From NCBI GenBank assembly GCA_905209865.1, contig CAJLUP010000005.1, forward strand, positions 1 to 31,694: a stretch of DNA of 31,694 nt, written 5' to 3'. The DNA is from an uncultured Lachnospiraceae bacterium (GTDB lineage Bacteria; Bacillota; Clostridia; Lachnospirales; Lachnospiraceae). The position numbers and the translations under genes are program-made. The notes under the pieces are model-generated. The model was not told where the DNA came from, ran no database searches, and was given only the letters and a program-made list of their open reading frames with translations. Positions 23,162-30,851 of the stretch are shown here, piece after piece (the first letter of the stretch is position 1; each line of letters begins with the position of its first letter).

Positions 23162-24556
23162 TTATTTTTCTTTATTCTTCAAATACTCATCAATACCTTT
23201 TGCCCCGGCTTTTCCTGCGCCCATCGCAAGTATAACCGTAGCAGCTCCTGTAACGGCGTCTCCACCTGCGAACACACCTTCTTTTGAAGTCTGTCCGTTT
23301 TCTTCATCGGCAACTATACATTTTCTGCGATTTACATCCAAACCTTTTGTTGTTGAAGAAATCAATGGGTTTGGGGAAGTTCCAAGAGACATGATCACAG
23401 TGTCAACTTCAATATCATACTCAGATCCTTCGATCTCTACCGGTCTTCTTCTTCCTGAAGCGTCCGGCTCTCCAAGTTCCATTTTAACAACTGTCATGCT
23501 TGTAATATTTCCGTTATCGTCTACATTAATCTTCTTCGGATTTGTCAGAAGATCAAAGATTACTCCTTCTTCTTTTGCATGATGAACTTCCTCAACTCTC
23601 GCCGGAAGTTCTGCTTCGCTTCTTCTGTAAACAATGTGTACTTCCGCTCCGAGACGAAGTGCTGTTCTTGCGGCATCCATTGCCACATTTCCTCCTCCTA
23701 CGACAGCTACTTTCTTACCTGCCGCGATCGGAGTATCATAAGAATCGTCGAATGCTTTCATCAGATTGCTTCTTGTAAGGTATTCATTTGCAGAAAATAC
23801 TTCATTTGCATTCTCACCCGGAATACCCATGAACATCGGAAGTCCTGCTCCTGAACCAATAAACACAGCTTCAAATCCTTCCTCTTCCATGAGCTGATCG
23901 ATCGTTGTAGATTTTCCGATTACAACGTTTGTCTCAAATTTTACGCCAAGTTCTTTTACCTTCTCAATCTCTTTTGCAACAATCTTCTGTTTCGGAAGAC
24001 GGAATTCAGGAATTCCATATACAAGCACTCCTCCAAGTTCATGAAGCGCTTCAAATACCGTTACATCATATCCGAGCTTCGCAAGATCTCCTGCACATGT
24101 AAGACCTGACGGACCTGAACCGATCACAGCAACTTTATGGCCGTTCTTTTCTTCTGCACCAACCGGTTTAATATCATGCTCCAATGCATAATCCGCAACA
24201 AATCTTTCCAGTTTTCCGATTGAAACCGGCTCTCCTTTAATTCCGCGGATACATTTTCCTTCACACTGTGATTCCTGAGGACATACTCGTCCGCAGATTG
24301 CCGGAAGGGCGCTTGATTTTCCGATTACTTTATATGCTTCTTCAATATTTCCTTCTTTTACTTCCTGAATAAAAGCAGGAATATCAATGGAAACCGGACA
24401 GCCCTGAACACATTTTGCATTCTTACAGTTCAGGCATCTGGAAGCTTCTTCCATCGCTTCTTCCATGTTATAACCAAGACATACTTCCTCAAAATTTGTC
24501 GCACGTACCTTCGCATCCTGCTCTCTGACAGTAACCTTTTTCATTACATCTGCCAT
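23162..24556 (-). CDS. nfnB: NfnB-type NADPH subunit of ferredoxin:NADP+ oxidoreductase (GltA-like)
   Basis: A 464-residue flavoprotein. In anaerobes NfnAB couples reduced ferredoxin and NADH to make NADPH by flavin-based electron confurcation. The N-terminal iron-sulfur domain has Cys41/44/49/53 and Cys88/92/98/102 for two [4Fe-4S] clusters. FAD-binding VIGSGPSGLTCAGDLA (about 149), NADPH-binding VVGGGNVAMDAARTAL (about 285) and C-terminal FAGGDAVTGAATVILAMGAG follow. Databases often call it glutamate synthase small subunit, but no large subunit is present and the partner upstream is NfnA-like. The start overlaps the nfnA stop by one base. Confidence 0.92.
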   Translation of the reverse strand: MADVMKKVTVREQDAKVRATNFEEVCLGYNMEEAMEEASRCLNCKNAKCVQGCPVSIDIPAFIQEVKEGNIEEAYKVIGKSSALPAICGRVCPQESQCEGKCIRGIKGEPVSIGKLERFVADYALEHDIKPVGAEEKNGHKVAVIGSGPSGLTCAGDLAKLGYDVTVFEALHELGGVLVYGIPEFRLPKQKIVAKEIEKVKELGVKFETNVVIGKSTTIDQLMEEEGFEAVFIGSGAGLPMFMGIPGENANEVFSANEYLTRSNLMKAFDDSYDTPIAAGKKVAVVGGGNVAMDAARTALRLGAEVHIVYRRSEAELPARVEEVHHAKEEGVIFDLLTNPKKINVDDNGNITSMTVVKMELGEPDASGRRRPVEIEGSEYDIEVDTVIMSLGTSPNPLISSTTKGLDVNRRKCIVADEENGQTSKEGVFAGGDAVTGAATVILAMGAGKAGAKGIDEYLKNKEK

Positions 24557-25443
24557 TATTCGTCACCTCCGCAATGTCCGCATCCGCCATGATGAGTATC
24601 GCCTTCCTGAAGTTTCAACAAAGCGCGTCCTTCTGCAGTCTTATACATCTGACTTCTCTTCATCGCCTGATCAAAATCTACAAGGTGTCCGTCAAATTCC
24701 GGTCCGTCCACGCATGCAAATTTGATTTCATCTCCAACCTGAAGACGGCAGGCTCCGCACATTCCTGTTCCGTCTACCATGATCGGATTCATGCTGACGA
24801 TCGTAGGAAGTTCCAGCTTTTTCGTCAAAATACAAACAAATTTCATCATGATCATCGGTCCGATTGCAACACAGACATCATATTTTTTGCCTTCGTTTAC
24901 AAGCTCTTCAATCATCGTTGTAACCATACCCGCATGTCCGTATGTACCATCGTCAGTACACGGATAATAATTACCTGCAACTGCCTTCATCTCATCTTCA
25001 AGAATGAGCATATCTTTCGTCTTTGCGCCGACGATCACATCAGCTTCTATACCGTGCTCTTTGAGCCATTTTACCTGCGGATATACCGGAGCTGCTCCTA
25101 CCCCGCCTGCCACAAACAGCATTTTTTTATTTTTCAAAGTTTCGAGATCTTCATGAACAAATTCAGAAGCGCATCCGAGCGGTCCTGTAAAGTCACGGAA
25201 AGAATCTCCTGCTTTTAATGTTCCCATCTTTGTCGTGGAAGCACCCACTTCCTGAACAACGATCGTGATAGTCCCTGCTTCTCTGTCATAATCACAGATA
25301 GTCAGAGGAATACGCTCGCCCTTTTCATCCATCTTTACAATCACAAACTGCCCCGGCTCACAATGACTTGCAACACGCGGCGCGTGTACGTCCATCAAAA
25401 AGATCTTGTCCGCCAGTTTTTCTGCTTTTAATATCTTATACAT
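24556..25443 (-). CDS. nfnA: NfnA-type NADH/FAD subunit of ferredoxin:NADP+ oxidoreductase
   Basis: A 295-residue protein of the ferredoxin-reductase family (also annotated sulfide or dihydroorotate dehydrogenase-like). The FAD domain has IPLTICDYD (about 45), the NAD domain has FVAGGVGAAPVYPQVKWL (about 110), and the cluster loop with Cys229, Cys232 and Cys244 binds [2Fe-2S]. Unusual is the C-terminal tail HHGGCGHCGGDE, which could bind a metal. Start at ATG 25443 with AAGGAGG six bases upstream. It is the first gene of the nfnAB operon, behind the promoter at 25476-25504. Confidence 0.92.
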   Translation of the reverse strand: MYKILKAEKLADKIFLMDVHAPRVASHCEPGQFVIVKMDEKGERIPLTICDYDREAGTITIVVQEVGASTTKMGTLKAGDSFRDFTGPLGCASEFVHEDLETLKNKKMLFVAGGVGAAPVYPQVKWLKEHGIEADVIVGAKTKDMLILEDEMKAVAGNYYPCTDDGTYGHAGMVTTMIEELVNEGKKYDVCVAIGPMIMMKFVCILTKKLELPTIVSMNPIMVDGTGMCGACRLQVGDEIKFACVDGPEFDGHLVDFDQAMKRSQMYKTAEGRALLKLQEGDTHHGGCGHCGGDE

Positions 25444-25475
25444 GGTCTTCCTCCTTGAAAATTTCACTCTTCACT

Positions 25476-25504
25476 ATAATACGCCAAAATCCGCTCTATG
25501 GCAA
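25476..25504 (-). promoter_or_regulatory. SigmaA promoter of nfnAB
   Basis: On the minus strand TTGCCA (25499-25504), a 17-base spacer and TATTAT (25476-25481) lie 33 bases before the nfnA start. It sits immediately downstream of the alcohol dehydrogenase terminator, so nfnAB can be transcribed separately. Confidence 0.7.
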
Positions 25505-25508
25505 GTTG

Positions 25509-25548
25509 AAAAAATCCGCTGTCACGATATTTCTATCAAGACAGCGGA
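25509..25548 (-). terminator. Intrinsic terminator after the alcohol dehydrogenase gene
   Basis: TCCGCTGTC (25540-25548 on minus) pairs perfectly with GACAGCGGA (25515-25523) and is followed by six T. The first six bases of the stem can instead pair with AGCGGA at 25552-25557 (three-base loop), a competing hairpin of the kind seen in attenuators. Confidence 0.85.
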
Positions 25549-25563
25549 CTTTCCGCTTTTACG

Positions 25564-25611
25564 CGGGCAAGCCTCTTTTTGTTATAGGCAATCTACAGCA
25601 AAACCTGCCCG
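25564..25611 (-). other. Nested stem-loop in the alcohol dehydrogenase 3' region
   Basis: An outer six-bp stem (CGGGCA with TGCCCG) encloses an inner five-bp stem (TTTTG with CAAAA) around a 17-base loop. It lies between the gene's stop and its terminator. It may be only 3'-UTR structure; I do not recognise a riboswitch class. Confidence 0.4.
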
Positions 25612-25623
25612 GCATATACTGAG

Positions 25624-25642
25624 CACTTATAATCTATAAGTG
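25624..25642. repeat. Perfect palindrome after the alcohol dehydrogenase stop
   Basis: CACTTATA and TATAAGTG form a perfect eight-base inverted repeat with a three-base centre (ATC), 17 bases downstream of the stop codon. No T-run follows, so it is not an intrinsic terminator by itself. It could be an operator-like site or a messenger-stabilising hairpin. Confidence 0.5.
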
Positions 25643-25659
25643 TCTGCTTCAGTTAAAAT

Positions 25660-26841
25660 TTAGAAATCAACTTCTGTTCCGTAATATGTACATGTAAACA
25701 GTTTCTCCATAGCTGCCGGATCGATTGCTCTCGGGTTAGAACCTGTACATGCATCGCCTACTGCAAGTTCAGAGATCTTCGCGATCTTCTCTTTAAACTC
25801 ATCTTCGTTGATACCGAATTCTTTCAAAGTCTTCGGGATATTCAATCTTACGTTAAACTCATCGATCTTAGCTACAAGACTGTTGATCAATGCTTTCTCA
25901 GAATTTCCGTCAAGTCCCATTCTGCGCGCGATCTCTGCGTAACGTTTTGCAGCTACAGGATCTTTTGCATTGTATTGGATTACATACGGAAGGTAAATTG
26001 CGTTTGCACATCCGTGCGGAATATGTCCTGTAGAGAAAGCTGCTCCTGTTTTATGTGCCATAGAATGTACGATTCCAAGAAGTGCATTCGAGAATGCCAT
26101 TCCTGCCAGACACTGTGCATAATGCATCTGCTCTCTTGCTTCCATATTGCAGTTATAAGATGCCGGAAGATAATCCAGTACCATCTCGATTGCCTGTAAT
26201 GCTAACGGATCAGTGAACGGTCCGTTCAATGTAGAAACATATGCCTCGATCGCATGTGTCAATGCATCCATTCCTGTATAAGCAACCTGTTTTACCGGAA
26301 GACCTGCTACAAGATCCGGATCAACAATCGCTACATCCGGTGTAATATTGAAATCAGCCAGCGGATATTTTACTCCTGTCTCATAGTTTGTAATAACAGA
26401 GAAGGCTGTAACCTCTGTTGCTGTTCCTGATGTAGACGGAATCGCACAGAATTTTGCTTTCTGTCTCAGTTCCGGGAAGTTAAACGGAGTACATAATTCT
26501 TCGAATGTTGTGTCTGGATACTCATAGAATGCCCACATAGCTTTTGCAGCATCGATCGGTGAACCACCGCCCATAGATACGATCCAGTCCGGCTCAAACG
26601 TACGCATTGCTTCTGCACCCTTCATAACGGTCTCAACGGACGGATCCGGCTCTACGCCTTCAAACAACTGCACTTCCATTCCTGCTTCTTTCAAATATTC
26701 AACTGCTCTGTCAAGAAATCCCTGACGTTTCATCGAACCTCCGCCTACTACGAGGATTGCTTTTTTTCCTTTCAGGTTTTTCAGTTCTTCAAGACATCCT
26801 TTTCCGTGATAAATGTCTCTTGGTAAACAAAATCTGCTCAT
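25660..26841 (-). CDS. Iron-containing (group III) alcohol dehydrogenase
   Basis: NAD(P)H-dependent dehydrogenase that reduces aldehydes to alcohols in fermentation; 393 aa, normal for the family. The nucleotide site has GGGSPIDAAK (91-100) and STSGTATEVT (136-145). Metal ligands by family pattern are Asp192, His196 (DALTHAIEAY), His259 (VHSMAHKTG) and His276 (IPHGCANAI). The start at ATG 26841 with AAAGGAG nine bases upstream is preferred; in-frame ATG at 26850 and TTG at 26865 are less likely because they lie on the ribosome site. It has its own promoter and a Rex-type operator, suggesting induction when NADH is high. Confidence 0.94.
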   Translation of the reverse strand: MSRFCLPRDIYHGKGCLEELKNLKGKKAILVVGGGSMKRQGFLDRAVEYLKEAGMEVQLFEGVEPDPSVETVMKGAEAMRTFEPDWIVSMGGGSPIDAAKAMWAFYEYPDTTFEELCTPFNFPELRQKAKFCAIPSTSGTATEVTAFSVITNYETGVKYPLADFNITPDVAIVDPDLVAGLPVKQVAYTGMDALTHAIEAYVSTLNGPFTDPLALQAIEMVLDYLPASYNCNMEAREQMHYAQCLAGMAFSNALLGIVHSMAHKTGAAFSTGHIPHGCANAIYLPYVIQYNAKDPVAAKRYAEIARRMGLDGNSEKALINSLVAKIDEFNVRLNIPKTLKEFGINEDEFKEKIAKISELAVGDACTGSNPRAIDPAAMEKLFTCTYYGTEVDF

Positions 26842-26866
26842 TTCCGACATCTCCTTTGTTTGCAAA

Positions 26867-26884
26867 TTGTTATTTTCTTAACAT
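26867..26884. promoter_or_regulatory. Rex operator candidate upstream of the alcohol dehydrogenase
   Basis: TTGTTATTTTCTTAACAT matches the Rex consensus TTGTTAAnnnnTTAACAA at 12 of the 14 defined positions. It lies immediately downstream of the -10 box, over the expected transcription start, as is usual for repression. Rex is the NADH/NAD+ sensor known to control alcohol dehydrogenase genes in Clostridia; the rex gene is not in this window. Confidence 0.65.
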
Positions 26885-26888
26885 AAAC

Positions 26889-26917
26889 ATTATAACTCTT
26901 ATGGATTAAAAAAACAA
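26889..26917 (-). promoter_or_regulatory. SigmaA promoter of the alcohol dehydrogenase gene
   Basis: On the minus strand TTGTTT (26912-26917), a 17-base spacer and a perfect TATAAT (26889-26894). The -35 box lies in the T-run of the preceding terminator. Confidence 0.78.
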
Positions 26918-26985
26918 CCCCGCATTTGTAAAAATTGCATAAAATACATATAACTTTTACATAATATCAAGGTTGTTTTTCACAT
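26911..26985 (-). terminator. Compound terminator after the ftsK-fhs-folD operon
   Basis: An outer stem AAAAACAACC with GGTTGTTTTT (10 bp) encloses a second hairpin built from TGTAAAA and TTTTACA, and the 3' arm runs into seven T. It begins a few bases after the stop at 26989. Confidence 0.75.
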
Positions 26986-26988
26986 ACT

Positions 26989-28308
26989 TTACTCAATTAC
27001 AGTAATATAACTTCTCGTTGTCACCGCTGTCTCTTTCCCGTTGCGGTTATTAATCAAAACAGCGTTAAATGTAGTCGTCGTATTCGCCGGCATATCAATC
27101 GGTCCTTCGTATTTTGACGAAGATGACGTCGGATTTGATCCGTCTGTCGTGTAATAAGCCGTATATCCATCTGGAACTGTGATCGTAATCTTCTGCGGAT
27201 CGGTATATCGTCCGGTAGACGGTGTCACGGCAGGAGCGTCCGCAATCGGAAATTCTATCGTATAACTTTGGGATACAACTCCGCTTGGAATCCCTTTTTT
27301 ATTTACAACAATCGCGCGGATCTCCGTCGTTTCTTCTTTTTCAAGCAAGATCGGTTCTTTATATTTTATTCCTGTCTCCACCGTCGGGTCTGTCCCGTCA
27401 AGAGTATAATAAATATCACCTTTTGTGTCTGAACTGATCATGATTTCCTGCACTTCTTGATAGGTTCCTTCCTCCGGCTTAAATTCCGGCGCTTCGCACA
27501 CATATTCCGCAACCGCATCCAACACACTCTTATCTTCACAATCTTCCAAAAGCAGCGCTACTTTTTCCGGCTGCTCTGTCTCCATATAAAAATCAATGGC
27601 AGCACGGTAAAGCTTTATATTAGTAGGCTGTGTTTTAATCGCATTTATATAAATGTCTTCCGCGCCTTCCAAATCATTCTGATCTATATAAATTTTTGCA
27701 AGACCGTCGTATGCATCCGGTTTCGACTTATCTTTAATAATTGCCCGATCAAAATACTTTTCTGCAGCAATATACTCTTTTTGAGTAACGGCACGGTATC
27801 CCTTTTTCATCATCCCAGTATAAGAATTCTGATAAGCCACATAAATCCCTGCCCCAATCAGCACAAGCATCGCAGCCATGGCCAGCAAAAGTCTTCTTCT
27901 CTTTCGTTTTGCCGCTTCCAGTCTCTTTTGCTGTCGAGCCTGACGCTGTCGTCTCAATTCAGCAGTATCAGATCTTGCATCCCGAAACTCTCCTGTTTTC
28001 TGTCGCCGTGGATCAGACGTATTTCTCCGATTATTGGCATTTTTCCTTCGATCAGCACGAAGACGCGCCATTTCATCTTCACTCAAAACGCGAGTTGCAT
28101 TAATGTTTTTTGTTGACTCTTCTCTTCTGTATCTTCTAATATCATCTGTCCGTATCTGCCGTGTCGTTCCTTCAACAGATCCTCTTACTTCTCTTGCAAG
28201 CAGATCATCCAGGGGGTTATAGTCCGGAACGATCTGTACTTCAGCGCCGCATACGGGGCAGATCATTTGATCATCCGGAATATTTGCTCCGCAATGCACG
28301 CATTTCAT
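26989..28308 (-). CDS. Zinc-ribbon / TPR / chitobiase-C-terminal-like membrane protein
   Basis: A 439-residue protein, not named in any system I know. An N-terminal zinc ribbon (Cys3, Cys6, Cys17, Cys20) is followed by a long Arg/Lys-rich linker (about 50-138), one transmembrane helix (about 139-158), TPR-like repeats (about 165-255; KYFDRAIIKDKSKPDAYDG) and two copies of the chitobiase/hexosaminidase C-terminal domain (about 273-353 and 358-438; YYTLDGTDPT and YYTTDGSNPT). The likely topology is ribbon and basic linker inside, repeats outside. ATG 28308 with GGAGG upstream overlaps the folD stop by four bases. Confidence 0.88.
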   Translation of the reverse strand: MKCVHCGANIPDDQMICPVCGAEVQIVPDYNPLDDLLAREVRGSVEGTTRQIRTDDIRRYRREESTKNINATRVLSEDEMARLRADRRKNANNRRNTSDPRRQKTGEFRDARSDTAELRRQRQARQQKRLEAAKRKRRRLLLAMAAMLVLIGAGIYVAYQNSYTGMMKKGYRAVTQKEYIAAEKYFDRAIIKDKSKPDAYDGLAKIYIDQNDLEGAEDIYINAIKTQPTNIKLYRAAIDFYMETEQPEKVALLLEDCEDKSVLDAVAEYVCEAPEFKPEEGTYQEVQEIMISSDTKGDIYYTLDGTDPTVETGIKYKEPILLEKEETTEIRAIVVNKKGIPSGVVSQSYTIEFPIADAPAVTPSTGRYTDPQKITITVPDGYTAYYTTDGSNPTSSSSKYEGPIDMPANTTTTFNAVLINNRNGKETAVTTRSYITVIE

Positions 28309-29159
28309 GATTCTTCCTCCCGGCCGCGTATTGTTTCCACACAATTATTCATTAACATCGCGATCGTCATAGGACCAACGCCTCCCGGAACCGGAGTGAT
28401 AGCTGAAGCAATACGTGCAACGTCTTCATAATCCACATCTCCGCACAGATGGTTCTGTTCATCTCTGTGCATTCCCACGTCAATTACGACCGCTCCTTCT
28501 TTTACATATTCTTTTGTAATAAATCTTGCCTTTCCGATCGCAACAATTAAAATATCCGCTCTGCGGGTGATTTCTTTCAAATCTTTTGTTTTTGAATGTG
28601 CAACAGTCACCGTTGCGTTTTCCCTGAGAAGCAACGCAGCCATCGGTTTACCGACAATATTGCTTCTTCCGATGATCACGCATTCTTTTCCTTCAATCTC
28701 AATATTCGATCTTCTTAGAAGCTGAATCACACCTGCCGGTGTACACGATAAAAATCCTTTTTCTCCGATCCAAAGTCTTCCGACGCTCACGGGATGAAAA
28801 CCATCTACATCTTTATCCGGTGAGATCGTACGAATAATCCTGTCTTCATCGATCTGTTTCGGCAGCGGAAGCTGCACAAGAATTCCATTCACTTCCGGAT
28901 CTTCATTCAATTCTTCTACAAGAGCCACGAGAGCTTCTTCCGACGTCTCCTCTGGCAGCTCATAAGAACGGGAACCAATCCCAATATATGCACATGCTTT
29001 CTTTTTATTATTTACATATACAGAGGACGCAGGATCCTGACCTACCTGTATCACTGCAAGGCAGGCTGTTCTGCCTGCCTCTTTTAATTTCTGTACCTCG
29101 TCTCTCAATTCATCCTTGATCTGTTTTGAAATCAGCTTTCCATCAATAATGTGTGGCAT
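28305..29159 (-). CDS. folD: Methylenetetrahydrofolate dehydrogenase / methenyltetrahydrofolate cyclohydrolase
   Basis: Bifunctional enzyme that interconverts 5,10-methylene-, 5,10-methenyl- and 10-formyl-THF. The 284-residue protein has VGQDPASSVYVNNKKKAC (about 39-56) with the catalytic Lys region, DVDGFHPVSVGRL, the nucleotide-binding GRSNIVGKPMAALLL and the C-terminal PVPGGVGPMTIAMLMNN. It follows fhs by 11 bases, giving adjacent steps of the one-carbon pathway, and overlaps the next gene by four bases. Confidence 0.97.
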   Translation of the reverse strand: MPHIIDGKLISKQIKDELRDEVQKLKEAGRTACLAVIQVGQDPASSVYVNNKKKACAYIGIGSRSYELPEETSEEALVALVEELNEDPEVNGILVQLPLPKQIDEDRIIRTISPDKDVDGFHPVSVGRLWIGEKGFLSCTPAGVIQLLRRSNIEIEGKECVIIGRSNIVGKPMAALLLRENATVTVAHSKTKDLKEITRRADILIVAIGKARFITKEYVKEGAVVIDVGMHRDEQNHLCGDVDYEDVARIASAITPVPGGVGPMTIAMLMNNCVETIRGREEES

Positions 29160-29170
29160 TTATTTCTCCT

Positions 29171-30841
29171 TTAAAACAATCCTGTTATTGTTCCGTCTTC
29201 CGTAACATCTATTCCATTTGCAGCCGGTACTTTCGGCAGCCCCGGCATTGTCATTACCGCTCCGGTAAGCGCAACTACAAATCCGGCTCCTGCGCTGACA
29301 TACACTTCCCGAATATGGATATCAAATCCCTGAGGTCTTCCTAGTTTCTTCGCATCATCGGACAGTGAATACTGATTTTTCGCCATACATACAGGGAAGT
29401 TTCCAAATCCCATAGATTCGATCTTTGCGATCTGTTTTTTTGCAGCAGGCTCATATACAACACCGTCTGCCCCGTAAATTTCTTTCGCAATCTTTTCAAT
29501 CTTCTCTTCCAATGTAAGAGTATCTTCATAAAGAGGTTCAAAATTCGATTCTTTATGTTCCAGTGTGTCCAGCACTTTTTCTGCAAGTGCAATTCCGCCT
29601 TCTCCACCTTTTTCCCATACTTCGGAAAGAGCGAATTCACAGCCTCTCTCTTCACAGAATTTACGGATAAACTCATTCTCTGCATCTGTGTCTGTAACAA
29701 AAGAGTTTAATGTTACAACAACAGGAACTTTGTATTTCTGTATATTTTCAATATGTTTTTCAAGATTTACGATTCCTTTTGCGAGAGCGTCCAGATTTTC
29801 TTCTGCCAGATCCGCCTTCGCAACCCCACCATTATACTTCAAAGCGCGAACAGTTGCAACCAAAACAACTGCATCCGGTTTCAACCCTGCCATACGGCAT
29901 TTGATGTCAAAGAACTTCTCTGCTCCAAGATCTGCTCCAAATCCTGCCTCAGTAATCGTAATATCACTTAACTTCAGCGCCATTTTCGTTGCTCTTACAC
30001 TGTTACATCCATGTGCAATATTTGCAAACGGACCTCCGTGAACAAGCGCCGGCGTATGTTCAAGCGTCTGAATAAGGTTCGGTTTCACAGCATCTTTCAA
30101 CAAAGCTGTCATCGCGCCAGTTGCCTGCAGATCATCTGCTGTAACCGGTTCGCCTGCAAAATTATATGCCACAATGATTCTTCCAAGACGCGCCCGAAGA
30201 TCTGCAAGATCATCTGCAAGGCAAAGGATTGCCATAATCTCAGATGCAACTGTAATAACAAAATGATCTTCTCTTACCATACCGTCCATTTTGTTACCGA
30301 GACCTACGACTATATTTCTAAGTACACGGTCATTCATATCAAGACATCGTTTCCACACAACCTGCCTCGGATCGATCTGAAGCGCATTTCCCTGCTGAAT
30401 ATGATTGTCAAGCATTGCCGCAAGCAAATTATTCGCAGATGTGATCGCATGAAAATCTCCCGTAAAATGAAGGTTCAGATCTTCCATCGGAACAACCTGG
30501 GAATATCCGCCGCCGGCAGCTCCGCCTTTGATACCGAAGCAAGGACCCAGGGACGGTTCGCGAAGTGCGATTATTGCATTTTTATTTAATTTTGCCATTG
30601 CCTGTCCCAGTCCGACGGATGTCGTTGTCTTTCCTTCTCCTGCCGGCGTCGGATTGATTGCTGTCACAAGCACAAGTTTTCCGTCCTCACGGTCTTTAAT
30701 CTTATCCCATAATTCATCCGAGAGTTTCGCTTTATACTTTCCGTAAAACTCCAGTTCATTTTCTTCGATTCCTGCTCGCGCCGCCACATCTTTAATGTGC
30801 TCCATCTTTGCTTCCTGTGCAATCTGAATATCTGTCTTCAT
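29171..30841 (-). CDS. fhs: Formate-tetrahydrofolate ligase
   Basis: ATP-dependent synthesis of 10-formyl-THF from formate, 556 aa as usual. The P-loop-like PTPAGEGKTTTSVGLGQAM and EPSLGPCFGIKGGAAGGGYS followed by DLNLHFTGD are diagnostic. The enzyme serves purine synthesis and, in acetogens, the methyl branch of the Wood-Ljungdahl pathway; no other gene of that pathway is next to it. ATG 30841 with AGGAGG six bases upstream is chosen over the open frame to 30880. It lies 10 bases after the FtsK stop. Confidence 0.97.
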   Translation of the reverse strand: MKTDIQIAQEAKMEHIKDVAARAGIEENELEFYGKYKAKLSDELWDKIKDREDGKLVLVTAINPTPAGEGKTTTSVGLGQAMAKLNKNAIIALREPSLGPCFGIKGGAAGGGYSQVVPMEDLNLHFTGDFHAITSANNLLAAMLDNHIQQGNALQIDPRQVVWKRCLDMNDRVLRNIVVGLGNKMDGMVREDHFVITVASEIMAILCLADDLADLRARLGRIIVAYNFAGEPVTADDLQATGAMTALLKDAVKPNLIQTLEHTPALVHGGPFANIAHGCNSVRATKMALKLSDITITEAGFGADLGAEKFFDIKCRMAGLKPDAVVLVATVRALKYNGGVAKADLAEENLDALAKGIVNLEKHIENIQKYKVPVVVTLNSFVTDTDAENEFIRKFCEERGCEFALSEVWEKGGEGGIALAEKVLDTLEHKESNFEPLYEDTLTLEEKIEKIAKEIYGADGVVYEPAAKKQIAKIESMGFGNFPVCMAKNQYSLSDDAKKLGRPQGFDIHIREVYVSAGAGFVVALTGAVMTMPGLPKVPAANGIDVTEDGTITGLF

Positions 30842-30851
30842 CCTGTACCTC

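Noticed and set aside
23162..24556. Glutamate synthase small subunit as the name for the 464-aa flavoprotein
   Set aside because: There is no large subunit gene nearby, and the protein is coupled to an NfnA-like partner, so the transhydrogenase is the better call, although sequence alone cannot exclude other electron-transfer roles.
25564..25642. Known riboswitch class in front of nfnAB
   Set aside because: I compared by eye with the common motifs I know and found no match; in addition the nfnAB promoter lies downstream of the structures.
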